64,000 bases of DNA from Comamonas koreensis (GTDB taxonomy: Bacteria; Pseudomonadota; Gammaproteobacteria; Burkholderiales; Burkholderiaceae_C): the NCBI RefSeq assembly GCF_021026195.1, contig NZ_JAJNCT010000004.1, forward strand, positions 1-64,000, given 5' to 3'. Numbering within the stretch: position 1 is the first letter of the stretch; each line of letters opens with the position of its first letter. The notes beneath the pieces are model-generated. The model made no database searches. It was not told the DNA's origin and worked only from the letters and a program-made list of their open reading frames with translations. Shown here piece after piece: positions 17,649 through 25,952 of this stretch. A program made the position numbers and the translations under genes.

Positions 17649-18919
17649 CTGCAGCCACATTGACACGCCAGGCGCCCGAGGCGAGCGATGCCAGCCCCCC
17701 GAGCCTGGCTGATCTGCAGCAGCGCTTTGCGCCGGTGTTTGCACGCATTGCCGAAGGGGCGGCCGAGCGCGAGCACAGCCGCAGCCTGGCCCATGCACCG
17801 CTGCAATGGCTGCGGGACAGCGGCTTTACCGCCTTGCGCCTGCCCAGGGCCTGGGGCGGCGGCGGCGCGTCGCTGGAGCAGCTCGTGGCCTTGCTGGTGG
17901 ACCTGGCCGAGGCCGACCCCAACCTGACCCAGATCCTGCGGCCGCATTTTCTGTTTGTGGACCGCGTGCTCTACCAAGGCACGGCCGAGGCACAGCGCCA
18001 CTGGCTGCCCTTGGTGGCCCAGGGCGCCACCTTTGGCAACGCCACCACCGAGGTGGGCGAGGGGGCCGTCGGCAGCCTGCAGACCAGCTTGGTGCCCGAC
18101 CCAGCGGCGCCTGGCCAGTGGCGGCTCAACGGCCAGAAGTTCTACAGCACCGGCAGCCTGTATGCCGACTGGATCAGCGTGCTGGCGCGCGCGGTGGTGC
18201 CGGGCCAGCCCGACCAGACGGTGCATGCGCTGGTGGCGGGCGATGCGCCTGGCGTGGAGCGGCTCGATGACTGGCGCGGCTTTGGCCAGCGGTTGACCGG
18301 ATCGGGCACCACGGTGCTGCGCGATGTGCAGGTGCCCGCGCATGCGGTGCTGCAGTTCCGCTCCGGCGAGCCTTCGCCTATCGTGGCCTTTGCACAGCTG
18401 TTCCACCTGGCGAGCCTGGCGGGCATTGCCCGCGCGCTCAGCCGCGACACTCTGGCCTATGTGCAGGGGCGCCGCCGCGTGTTCAGCCACGGCGCAGCGG
18501 CTTTGCCCAAGGACGACCCGCTGGTGCAGCAGATCGTGGGCCAGCTGGCCAGCACCGCCTACATGAGCGAGCTGGTGGTGCGCGATGTGGCCCAGGCGCT
18601 GGGCCCGATCCTGCGCAGTGCCGAGGCGGGCCAGGCGCGCGCCGACAAGGCCCAGCTCGACGCGCTGGAGCTGCGTGCGGCCCAGGCCCAGGTGGCCGTG
18701 GTGGATGCGGTGCTGCAGGCGGCAACCCGCATGTTCGATGTGGGCGGATCGAGCGCGCTGGCCGAGGGCCTGCGGCTGGACCGCCACTGGCGCAATGCCC
18801 GCACCTTGGCCTCGCACAACCCGGTCATCTACAAGGCCAAGTCGGTGGGCGACATGCTGCTCAATGGCGCGGAGCCGGTCTACTTCTGGCAAGTGGGCCT
18901 CGCAGCAAAAAACGCATAA
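17645..18919 (+). CDS. DszC/SfnB-family flavin-dependent oxidoreductase (acyl-CoA dehydrogenase fold), copy 3
   Basis: 424 residues with an acyl-CoA dehydrogenase fold, of a different branch from the two SfnB copies. The C-terminus DRHWRNARTLASHNPVIYKA is like DszC/SfnC-type monooxygenases. Other marks are LPRAWGGGGASLEQL, EADPNLTQILRPHF and NGQKFYSTGSLYADW. It needs reduced FMN from a partner reductase, and a reductase gene follows 118 bases later. The four-base overlap with the preceding binding protein ties uptake and oxidation of one compound together. Substrate unknown. Confidence 0.87.
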   Translation: MTAATLTRQAPEASDASPPSLADLQQRFAPVFARIAEGAAEREHSRSLAHAPLQWLRDSGFTALRLPRAWGGGGASLEQLVALLVDLAEADPNLTQILRPHFLFVDRVLYQGTAEAQRHWLPLVAQGATFGNATTEVGEGAVGSLQTSLVPDPAAPGQWRLNGQKFYSTGSLYADWISVLARAVVPGQPDQTVHALVAGDAPGVERLDDWRGFGQRLTGSGTTVLRDVQVPAHAVLQFRSGEPSPIVAFAQLFHLASLAGIARALSRDTLAYVQGRRRVFSHGAAALPKDDPLVQQIVGQLASTAYMSELVVRDVAQALGPILRSAEAGQARADKAQLDALELRAAQAQVAVVDAVLQAATRMFDVGGSSALAEGLRLDRHWRNARTLASHNPVIYKAKSVGDMLLNGAEPVYFWQVGLAAKNA

Positions 18920-19037
18920 GAACATGAGATTTCATTCCTTGGCCTCAGGCGGCGCAGTGGTTGTAATGGTTGTCTTGACGCTGGAGGCAGCGACCCGGAT
19001 AGGCCGGGCCCTGGACCCTTGCGTGTGAACGACTGGA

Positions 19038-19661
19038 ATGAACATGAGCCGCATCTTGAAAACCGTCATCGTCAATGGCAGCCTGGGCAAGCCTTCGCGC
19101 ACCCGCAGCCTGCTGGACAGCTTGCACCTCCAACTGGGCCAGGCCCTGGGCCAGTCCGCCCAGGCCGTGCGCCTGGATGTGCGCCATATCGACCTGGTCG
19201 ATCTGGTGGTCGACATTGGCCCGGTGCTGTACAAGGATGCGCTGTCCGCCCAGGCCCGTGATGCGCTGGAGGCGATCGAGACGGCGGACTTCCTGATCGT
19301 CGGCTCGCCCGTGTTCCGGGGCAGCCTGCCGGGCCTGCTCAAGCACCTGTTTGACCTGGTGGACCAGCATGCACTGCAGGGCACGCCCGTGCTGCTGGCC
19401 GCGACCGGTGGCAGCCCACGCCATTCGTTGGTGCTGGACCACCAGCTGCGCCCGCTGTTTGGCTTCTTCTCGGCATTGACCTTGCCGATCGGCGTCTATG
19501 CAACGCCCGAAGACATCCAGAACGGTGTGGTGGTCAGCGAAGCGCTGCACAAGCACATCGCACTGGCCGTGGACCTGGCCGTGCCGGTGCTGAGCGCGTT
19601 GGCGCACAGCCAGCGCAGCAGCCAGCCGGCCTTGCATGCGCTGGAGCGCCAGGCCGCCTGA
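19038..19661 (+). CDS. NAD(P)H-dependent FMN reductase (SsuE/MsuE family)
   Basis: 207 residues with a flavodoxin-like fold. The N-terminal strand and loop VIVNGSLGKPSRTRSLLD and the GSPVFRGSLPGLLKHLFDLV segment are typical of the NADPH-dependent FMN reductase family. It makes FMNH2 for two-component monooxygenases. The cluster holds up to six such oxygenases and only this reductase, so it probably serves all of them. An alternative ATG lies two codons downstream (19044). Symbol left open because SsuE and MsuE cannot be told apart here. Confidence 0.88.
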   Translation: MNMSRILKTVIVNGSLGKPSRTRSLLDSLHLQLGQALGQSAQAVRLDVRHIDLVDLVVDIGPVLYKDALSAQARDALEAIETADFLIVGSPVFRGSLPGLLKHLFDLVDQHALQGTPVLLAATGGSPRHSLVLDHQLRPLFGFFSALTLPIGVYATPEDIQNGVVVSEALHKHIALAVDLAVPVLSALAHSQRSSQPALHALERQAA

Positions 19662-19780
19662 GCGCGTTCAGGCTTCTTTTAAACGCCACCCGCCTGCATA
19701 CGCTGCTGGCGGGCTGGCGCAGCATGCCCTGCGGCGTCTGCTGCACGCCCCTTGCCTTGCAGCCTCCCTGACCCTTTGCC

Positions 19781-20932
19781 ATGGCCTCTACCTCATCCCC
19801 GCCGGAGCTGTTCTGGTTCCTGCCCACGTCCGGCGACACCCGCTACCTGGGTGCCTCGGACTTTGGCCGCCAGCCCACGCCCGAGTACCTGCGCAGCATT
19901 GCCACCACCAGCGAGAACCTGGGCTATGACGGGCTGCTGATTCCGACCGGCAGCTCTTGCCTGGACCCCTGGGTGGTGGCATCCAGCCTGGTGGCGGTCA
20001 CCCAGCGCATCAAGCTGCTGGTGGCGCTGCGCACCTCGCTGGGCATGCCGGTGCCCAGCGCGCGCCAGGCCGCTACCTTGGACCAGGCGCTGGCCGGGCG
20101 CCTGCTGCTCAATGTGGTGCCCGGGGGCGATGCCACCGAGCTGGAGGCCGATGGCGTGTTTCTGGCCCACGACGAGCGCTATGCCTATGCCGATGAGTTT
20201 CTGAGCATCTGGCGGCGCCTGCTGGCCGGCGAGACGGTGGACCACGAGGGCAAGTACTTCAAGGTCAAGCAGGGCAAGAACTTTTTCGAACCGCTGCAAA
20301 AGCCGTATCCGCCGTTGTACTTTGGCGGCTCCTCCGATGCCGCCCATGACCTGGCGGCCAAGCATGTCGATGCCTATCTGACCTGGGGCGAGCCGCCGCA
20401 GGCCGTGGCGCGCAAGTTTGCCGATATCCGGGCGCGTGCCGCCGCTGCCGGCCGCCAGCTGCGCCTGGGTGTGCGCCTGCATGTGATTGTGCGCGAGACC
20501 AATGAGGAGGCCTGGGCCGATGCCGATCGCCTGATCAGCAAGCTGACCGACGACGACATTGCCAAGGCGCAGCAGAACTATGCGCGCATGGATTCGGTTG
20601 GCCAGGCGCGCATGGCGGCCTTGCATGGCGGCAACCGCCAGAAACTGGAGGTGGCACCCAACCTCTGGGCCGGTGTGGGCCTGGTGCGCGGTGGTGCCGG
20701 TACCGCGCTGGTGGGCGATGCGGCCACCGTGGCCGAGCGCCTGCGCGAGTACATGGAGATTGGCGCCGATACCTTTGTGCTGTCGGGCTACCCGCACCTG
20801 GAGGAGTCGATCCGCTTTGCCGAATTGGTGTTTCCGCTGATGGGCAAGAAGAGCGTGACCACCGCGCGCTCGCAGACCGGCGGCGCGTTTGATGTTCGTG
20901 GTGTTCAACAATGGAAGGAGTCGGCCTCATGA
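19781..20932 (+). CDS. ssuD: FMNH2-dependent alkanesulfonate monooxygenase (SsuD family)
   Basis: 383 residues, close to the 381 of E. coli SsuD. It releases sulfite from alkanesulfonates using FMNH2 and oxygen. Diagnostic segments are [30 protein letters not shown] (Cys60 matches the conserved SsuD Cys54), [21 protein letters not shown] and [18 protein letters not shown], which keeps the Tyr and His near the active site. No ssuABC transporter genes are nearby, so sulfonates would have to enter through the MetNI-type transporter or one elsewhere. The stop overlaps the next gene by four bases. Confidence 0.92.
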   Translation: MASTSSPPELFWFLPTSGDTRYLGASDFGRQPTPEYLRSIATTSENLGYDGLLIPTGSSCLDPWVVASSLVAVTQRIKLLVALRTSLGMPVPSARQAATLDQALAGRLLLNVVPGGDATELEADGVFLAHDERYAYADEFLSIWRRLLAGETVDHEGKYFKVKQGKNFFEPLQKPYPPLYFGGSSDAAHDLAAKHVDAYLTWGEPPQAVARKFADIRARAAAAGRQLRLGVRLHVIVRETNEEAWADADRLISKLTDDDIAKAQQNYARMDSVGQARMAALHGGNRQKLEVAPNLWAGVGLVRGGAGTALVGDAATVAERLREYMEIGADTFVLSGYPHLEESIRFAELVFPLMGKKSVTTARSQTGGAFDVRGVQQWKESAS

Positions 20933-21780
20933 GCCTGCCCGTGATCGATATGCGCTGCCGGCCAGCGTTCTTGCACAACTTTTTTGGCGCAACGCCCGGC
21001 TCGCCCGAGCATGACACCGCCCGCTGGCTGAACCGGCGCGTGGGCACGCGCGGTAGCGACACGCATTTTGAGGAATCGCTGACCCAGGACGGCTTTTTGC
21101 AGGCAGTGCGCGATGCCGGCCTGAGCCAGGCGGTGGTCGTGGGGCGGCACACGCCTTCGCAGCACCTGCCCAACGACACCATCCACCAGATCGTGCATGG
21201 CCACCGCGAGTTGCTGGGCATTGCCGGGGTCGACCCGGTGCTGCAGGGCGAGCAGGCGGCGCTCGACGAGATCGAGCGTGCCATCAAGGTGCTGGGTCTG
21301 CGCGGCATCGACCTGGAGCCCGGCTTTGGCGACCCCGCCCGCCACCCCGATGACCCTGTCTACTGGCCGATCTACGAGCGTGCGCAGGCACTGGGCGTGC
21401 CGCTGTTCCTGATGAGCGGCCCGACCACGCCGGACCCGAGCTTCAACGACCCGGCACGCCTGGCCAAGGTGGCGCAGGCCTTTCCCGATCTGCCGCTGGT
21501 CGTCTACCACGGCTACTGGCCGCGCGTGCAGGAGGCCATTGGCCTGGCCTTCCGCTATGCCAATGTCTACCTGGTGCCGGACATGTATGTGTTCCAGCCC
21601 GGCAGCCAGGCCTATGTGCAGGCCGCCAACCAGTTCCTGGGCGACCAGCTGCTGTTTGGCTCGTCCTACCCCTTCCGCCCCATCCGCCAGAGCATTGACG
21701 ACTTTCTGGCACTGGGCTTTGACGAGGCCGTGCTGCCCAAGCTGCTGCATGGCAATGCGGCGCGGATTTTGAAGCTGTAA
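20929..21780 (+). CDS. Amidohydrolase-family TIM-barrel protein
   Basis: 283 residues from ATG 20929, which overlaps the ssuD stop (ATGA) and has AAGGAG nine bases upstream. Metal-dependent hydrolase of the amidohydrolase-2 type: [10 protein letters not shown] at the N-terminus in place of the usual HxH strand, [11 protein letters not shown], the [12 protein letters not shown] strand with a His ligand, and [11 protein letters not shown] near the end, which often carries the catalytic Asp. The first HxH pair is not obvious (DMRCRP), so metal binding may be altered. It is the last gene of the organosulfur run and may act on an oxidised product. The substrate is unknown. Confidence 0.82.
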   Translation: MSLPVIDMRCRPAFLHNFFGATPGSPEHDTARWLNRRVGTRGSDTHFEESLTQDGFLQAVRDAGLSQAVVVGRHTPSQHLPNDTIHQIVHGHRELLGIAGVDPVLQGEQAALDEIERAIKVLGLRGIDLEPGFGDPARHPDDPVYWPIYERAQALGVPLFLMSGPTTPDPSFNDPARLAKVAQAFPDLPLVVYHGYWPRVQEAIGLAFRYANVYLVPDMYVFQPGSQAYVQAANQFLGDQLLFGSSYPFRPIRQSIDDFLALGFDEAVLPKLLHGNAARILKL

Positions 21781-21816
21781 TCAGCGCTGGAAAGCCATCG
21801 CTCTCGCTGCAACCAC

Positions 21817-21849
21817 AGTGCCCGGCCGCATCAGCAGCCGGGCACTTTT
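21817..21849 (+). terminator. Intrinsic terminator at the end of the organosulfur island
   Basis: AGTGCCCGGC (21817-21826) pairs with GCCGGGCACT (21837-21846) over a 10-base loop, followed by TTTT. The loop and right arm hold the last codons and stop (21831-21833) of the convergent LysR gene, so the two units share this DNA. Confidence 0.8.
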
Positions 21850-22742
21850 GCAAATGCGGCCGCCAGATGGTCGATCAGCGCCCGCACCGCCGGCAGCATG
21901 CCCCGGCGCGAGGCGAATACCGCATGCACCGCCTCCTTGCGCGGCCCCCATTCGGGCAGCACCTTGACGAGGGTGCCTTGTTCCAGCTGCTCGTGCACCA
22001 TGATCATCGGCAACTGCACGACACCGAGGCCGGCCATGGCCGCGCTGCGCAGCGCCACCATGTCGGTGGTGATCAGGCGCGGCGTGTGGGTCACCTGGAT
22101 GCTGGGCAGGCTGTCGTGTTCGAGCTTCCACACAAACTGCTGCTCGGGCGAGCCCAGCCAGAGGCTGGGCCACTGCGACAGATCGGCGGGGCTGCGCACA
22201 ATGCCCTGGCGTGCGGTCAGGATAGGGCTGGCCACCAGGTGCTGGGCATGCACCGAGAGCATGCGCACCGACAGGTCGCTGTCCTCCAGCGGCATGGTGC
22301 GCACGCGGATCGCCAGGTCAAAGCCCTCGCCAATCACATCGACGGGGCGGTTGGTGGCCTCCAGCTGGATCGTTACCTCGGGGTACATGACCATGAAGTC
22401 GGTCAGCATGCGTTCGACCAGCTCATGGAGCAAGGTGATGGGGCAGCTCAGCCGCACAACGCCCCGGGGCTGCGACTGCACGGCATCGATGCTCAGCTGC
22501 GCGGCCTCGGCCTCGACCAGCATGGCCTTGCAGTGCTGGTAGTAGGTCTGGCCCAGCTCGGTCACGGCAAACTTGCGCGTGGAGCGCAGCAGCAGGCGCA
22601 CGCCCAGGCGCTCTTCCAGCAGCGCGATGCGGCGGCTGAGCTTGGACTTGGGCATGCCCAGCGCGCGCCCGGCAGGCGCAAAGCCGCCGTGGTCGACGAC
22701 TTGGACGAAATAGAACAGGTCGTTGAGGTCAAATTGCTGCAT
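21831..22742 (-). CDS. LysR-family transcriptional regulator
   Basis: 303 residues, standard LysR length. The winged helix-turn-helix lies in residues 1-65 (FVQVVDHGGFAPAGRALGMPKSKLSRRIALLEERLGVRLLLRSTR), followed by a periplasmic-binding-protein-like effector domain. It is divergent from the pirin gene, with 144 bases between, so pirin is the most likely target; this LysR-pirin pairing is frequent in proteobacteria. It is convergent with the organosulfur genes, and nothing suggests it controls them. An imperfect inverted repeat at 22767-22788 is a candidate binding site. Confidence 0.93.
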   Translation of the reverse strand: MQQFDLNDLFYFVQVVDHGGFAPAGRALGMPKSKLSRRIALLEERLGVRLLLRSTRKFAVTELGQTYYQHCKAMLVEAEAAQLSIDAVQSQPRGVVRLSCPITLLHELVERMLTDFMVMYPEVTIQLEATNRPVDVIGEGFDLAIRVRTMPLEDSDLSVRMLSVHAQHLVASPILTARQGIVRSPADLSQWPSLWLGSPEQQFVWKLEHDSLPSIQVTHTPRLITTDMVALRSAAMAGLGVVQLPMIMVHEQLEQGTLVKVLPEWGPRKEAVHAVFASRRGMLPAVRALIDHLAAAFAKVPGC

Positions 22743-22766
22743 GGGGCGCTCGGCTGAATGGTCTTT

Positions 22767-22788
22767 ATCGTTCAGGAAATAGAACTAT
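22767..22788. promoter_or_regulatory. Candidate LysR operator
   Basis: ATCGTTC and GAACTAT form an inverted repeat (6 of 7 positions) over an 8-base spacer, 24 bases upstream of the LysR start and 98 bases upstream of pirin. The position suits autorepression and pirin activation. Inferred by eye. Confidence 0.42.
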
Positions 22789-22886
22789 CAAGGCGAATTA
22801 TGCCGTCTACCGCCTCCAGTGTTTCAACCCCACAATAACGGTACAGCCTTCCGACACCTAGCTTGGAGGCCAGACAGGAATCCCCG

Positions 22887-23750
22887 ATGAAAAACGTACT
22901 GCATGTCCAAGACGCACCCCGCCAGCACTGGGTTGGCGACGGCTTTCCTGTGCGTTCACTGTTTTCCTACCAGAGCCACGGCAAGGTATTGAGCCCCTTT
23001 TTGCTGCTCGATTTTGCCGGCCCCGCTGAATTTGCACCTGCCAGCGCACCGCGTGGCGTGGGCCAGCACCCGCACCGGGGCTTTGAGACCGTGACCATCG
23101 TCTATGACGGCGAGGTGGCGCACCGGGACTCTACCGGCCAGGGCGGCGAGATCGGTCCCGGCGATGTGCAATGGATGACGGCCGGCGCCGGCATTCTGCA
23201 CGAGGAGTTCCATTCGCCAGCGTTCACCGCCAAGGGCGGCAAGCTGCGCATGCTGCAGCTCTGGGTCAACCTGCCTGCCAAGGACAAGGGCGCAGCCGCT
23301 GGCTACCAGGCCATCGTGCAATCGCAGATCCCTGCGGTGGCTTTGCCCGGTGGCGGCCAGCTGCGCGTGATTGCCGGCGACTACCAAGGTCAGCAAGGCC
23401 CCGCCAAGACCTTTACGCCGATGCATGTCTGGGATCTGCGCCTGGTGGCCGGTGAAAAGCTGGAGCTGGAGCTGCCCGAGGGCTGGAGCACCGCGCTGGC
23501 CATTGTGCAAGGCACCGTGCTGGTCAACGGCAAGGATGTGGCGCGCGAGGCGCAGCTGGTGGTGATGGCCCAGGAAGGCCGCAAGCTGAGCCTGGAGGCC
23601 AATGGCGATGTCGCCTTGCTGCTGATGAGTGGCGAGCCCATCGACGAGCCCATCGTTGGCTACGGCCCCTTTGTGATGAACAGCCAGCAGGAGATCGTGC
23701 AGGCCGTCAATGACTTCAACAGCGGCAAGTTTGGCAGCATGCAGGCTTGA
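22887..23750 (+). CDS. Pirin-family cupin protein
   Basis: 287 residues from ATG 22887 (AGGAA seven bases upstream); the frame from TTG 22863 is less likely. Bicupin of the pirin family: FLLLDFAGPAEF, then the metal-binding signature region GVGQHPHRGFETVTIVYDGEVAHRDSTGQGG with the HPHRG and H residues, and GDVQWMTAGAGILHEEFH. Bacterial pirins are described as quercetinases or metabolic regulators; the role here is not set by the context. A bidirectional terminator follows 43 bases after the stop. Confidence 0.93.
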   Translation: MKNVLHVQDAPRQHWVGDGFPVRSLFSYQSHGKVLSPFLLLDFAGPAEFAPASAPRGVGQHPHRGFETVTIVYDGEVAHRDSTGQGGEIGPGDVQWMTAGAGILHEEFHSPAFTAKGGKLRMLQLWVNLPAKDKGAAAGYQAIVQSQIPAVALPGGGQLRVIAGDYQGQQGPAKTFTPMHVWDLRLVAGEKLELELPEGWSTALAIVQGTVLVNGKDVAREAQLVVMAQEGRKLSLEANGDVALLLMSGEPIDEPIVGYGPFVMNSQQEIVQAVNDFNSGKFGSMQA

Positions 23751-23793
23751 TCGGCGGGTCTGAGCTGCGCTATTCGGGCTCTCGGTAGCGCAT

Positions 23794-23823
23794 AAAAAAA
23801 TGGACACCTCGGTGTCCATTTTT
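23794..23823. terminator. Bidirectional intrinsic terminator between pirin and SGNH gene
   Basis: A7, then TGGACACC and GGTGTCCA pairing around a TC centre, then TTTTT. It lies between two convergent genes and can serve both strands. Confidence 0.88.
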
Positions 23824-23852
23824 GCGGTGTAGTTCGCTGAAAAGGCGATGGC

Positions 23853-24845
23853 TTACCAGTTGGCCTTCATGCGGTCATAGACCCAGTCGCCAAAGCGGCG
23901 GTGCGCTTGGGGCGTGTAGTTCACCAGGTCGGAGAACAGGTACTGGTCCACCTTGGAGGCGTCCACCAGGGTGTCTGCGGTGCACAGCGACGAGTTGATC
24001 TGGTTGAGACCAATGTTCAGGCCATTGGTGGCATCTGCGGTGGTGCAGGCTGGATCGGTGCTGTTGGTGAAGCTGTAGCTGCCGGGGTTGCCGGTCATCG
24101 AGTTGAAGTAGAACTGCACGTCGGCGTACAGCACTTGCGTGCCCGACAGGCCAAACAAGGCGTTCAGCAGGCCGTTGTTGAAGGCGGTGGTCGCGGCTTC
24201 CAGCGTGTTGGAGGGCTTGGGATCGGCGCTGGGTTGCGCGTTGTCCAGCGTGGTGGCCCACAGGGTGCGGCCCAGGTTGGGCGTGCCCACGGTCAGCACA
24301 CGGGGGGCACCAGCGCTATTGAGACGGCGCACCTGCGCTGCCATCTGCTGGCCGGCGGTGGTCATGTCAGCCAGGTACTGGTCGCGGGTCTTGGTGCCGG
24401 CGGCGTATTCGTTGTAGCCGGCAATCACGTCGCTCATGCCGCCGCTCATCAGCACAAATTGCTTGCTGCCGAAGGTCGGGTTGGCAGCCAGGTAGCTGTC
24501 GATCTGGGCGGTGATGGAGGGGGCATTGGTCACGCCGGTCGCATCGGCCTGGGACACGCGGGCATTGCCATAGGCGTAGGCGGTGCCGCCGTCCTTGGCT
24601 GCAGTCAGCGTCAGGTCATAGCGGTAGGCGATTTCACGCGTCCAGTTGTTGTAGCTGCCGTTGCTGACCGAGTAGGGACGGCCATTGGGGTTTTGGCCCA
24701 GGTCGGACATTGCATCACCAAAGGTGACGATGCTGTCGGGGCGAATCGCGTCCGCCGTTGAGCTCGATCCGCAGGCCGCCAGCATGGCCACCGAGGCACC
24801 AGCCACGGCGGTCAACACGGTACGGCGCATCCAATTTGCTGCCAT
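23853..24845 (-). CDS. SGNH/GDSL-like esterase lipoprotein with altered catalytic residues
   Basis: 330 residues from ATG 24845 (GGAGAA upstream); longer frames upstream are unsupported. The signal ends at the lipobox LAAC (Cys25), so it is a lipoprotein. The fold matches GDSL esterases of the Burkholderiales outer-membrane type. However, block I reads FGDAMSD, with Ala45 where the nucleophilic Ser of GDS normally is. Block III reads GGMSD rather than GxND. The C-terminal DxxH block reads DLVNYTPQAH, with Asn309 in place of the catalytic His. It may be a pseudoenzyme or a subfamily with different chemistry. The neighbours give no hint of substrate. Confidence 0.85.
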   Translation of the reverse strand: MAANWMRRTVLTAVAGASVAMLAACGSSSTADAIRPDSIVTFGDAMSDLGQNPNGRPYSVSNGSYNNWTREIAYRYDLTLTAAKDGGTAYAYGNARVSQADATGVTNAPSITAQIDSYLAANPTFGSKQFVLMSGGMSDVIAGYNEYAAGTKTRDQYLADMTTAGQQMAAQVRRLNSAGAPRVLTVGTPNLGRTLWATTLDNAQPSADPKPSNTLEAATTAFNNGLLNALFGLSGTQVLYADVQFYFNSMTGNPGSYSFTNSTDPACTTADATNGLNIGLNQINSSLCTADTLVDASKVDQYLFSDLVNYTPQAHRRFGDWVYDRMKANW

Positions 24846-24942
24846 GTGAGTTCTCCAGTAAGTAGAGCGTAGTGTAGCGAGGCTGATCCAGGCCACCAAG
24901 GTGATGAGGTAAAGAGAGGTAAAACGCCAGGGGCTAAGCGAA

Positions 24943-25941
24943 TCAGCCCGCCGCCGCAGCGCGCTGCAGCCGGTCGCTGACGCCTTCCCAATCTGCCGAG
25001 TCCGGTGGGGTCTCGATCCAGATGAGCTTGGCACCCCAGTCGTCAAAGTCGCGCAGCAGGCCAAACAGCTCGCGGGCCGCAGCCAGCGGTGCACCGGGCA
25101 TGGGCTGCAGGCGCAGATGCCGGCTGGCATTGCGCAGCGGGCTGCGGTGGTAGATGGCGATATGCCGCGCGTCGGCACCCAGCACATCGAGCGCCGATTG
25201 CAGTTGCTTGGCATCCATCAGCCTGACCTTGGCGCTGGGCGCGTAATGCGCGAGCAAGGTGCCCGAGGCGCGCGGGGTATCGGCCGTCAGCTCCTGCATC
25301 GACAGGGGGCGGGTGCCGCAGGCACGTTCGATGTCATCGCGCGTGATGGCGCCAGGGCGCAGCAGCACGGGCACGCCGCGCGTGCAGTCGACAATGGTCG
25401 ACTCGATACCGATGTCGCAGGCGCCGCCATCGAGCACCAGCAGGTCATCGCCCAGCTCCGCCGCCACATGGGCGGCCGTGGTGGGGCTGACGCGGCCAAA
25501 GCGGTTGGCGCTGGGCGCCGAGACGCCCCAGACCGGTGGCTGGAGCTGCTGGCAGGCCCGCAGCACGGCTTGTGCCACCGGGTGCGAGGGGCAGCGCAGA
25601 CCCACGCTGTCCTGCCCCGCCGTCGAGGCCACGGCTGCACCGGGCAGGCGCGGCAGGATCAGGGTGAGGGGGCCGGGCCAGAACGCATCGATGAGCTGCT
25701 GGGCAAACACCGGCACGGCCTTGGCATAGCGCTGCACACCAGCGGCATCGGCCACATGCACGATCAACGGGTGATCGGCAGGGCGGCCTTTGGCGCTGAA
25801 GATCTGCGCCACGGCGGCATCGTTGTCGCTGTCAGCGGCCAGGCCGTAGACCGTCTCGGTCGGCAGGCCGACGAGTTGCCCCGCCTGCAGCGCCAGGGCT
25901 GCAGCGTGCACCGAGGCCTCGAGCTTTCCATCCAGAATCAC
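24943..25941 (-). CDS. tsaC: L-threonylcarbamoyladenylate synthase (YrdC/Sua5 type)
   Basis: 332 residues from GTG 25941 with AGAGGAC six bases upstream; no ATG is available near this point, and the open frame further upstream lies inside purK. Makes threonylcarbamoyl-AMP for the t6A modification of ANN-decoding tRNAs. The YrdC domain (residues 1-~195) has GLPTETVYGLAADS, KGRPADHPLIVH and GPLTLIL. A Sua5 C-terminal domain follows (SGTLLAHYAPSAKVRLM), giving the long two-domain form. It starts 11 bases after the purK stop, in the purE-purK-tsaC order. Confidence 0.92.
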   Translation of the reverse strand: MILDGKLEASVHAAALALQAGQLVGLPTETVYGLAADSDNDAAVAQIFSAKGRPADHPLIVHVADAAGVQRYAKAVPVFAQQLIDAFWPGPLTLILPRLPGAAVASTAGQDSVGLRCPSHPVAQAVLRACQQLQPPVWGVSAPSANRFGRVSPTTAAHVAAELGDDLLVLDGGACDIGIESTIVDCTRGVPVLLRPGAITRDDIERACGTRPLSMQELTADTPRASGTLLAHYAPSAKVRLMDAKQLQSALDVLGADARHIAIYHRSPLRNASRHLRLQPMPGAPLAAARELFGLLRDFDDWGAKLIWIETPPDSADWEGVSDRLQRAAAAG

Positions 25942-25952
25942 GTGTTGTCCTC

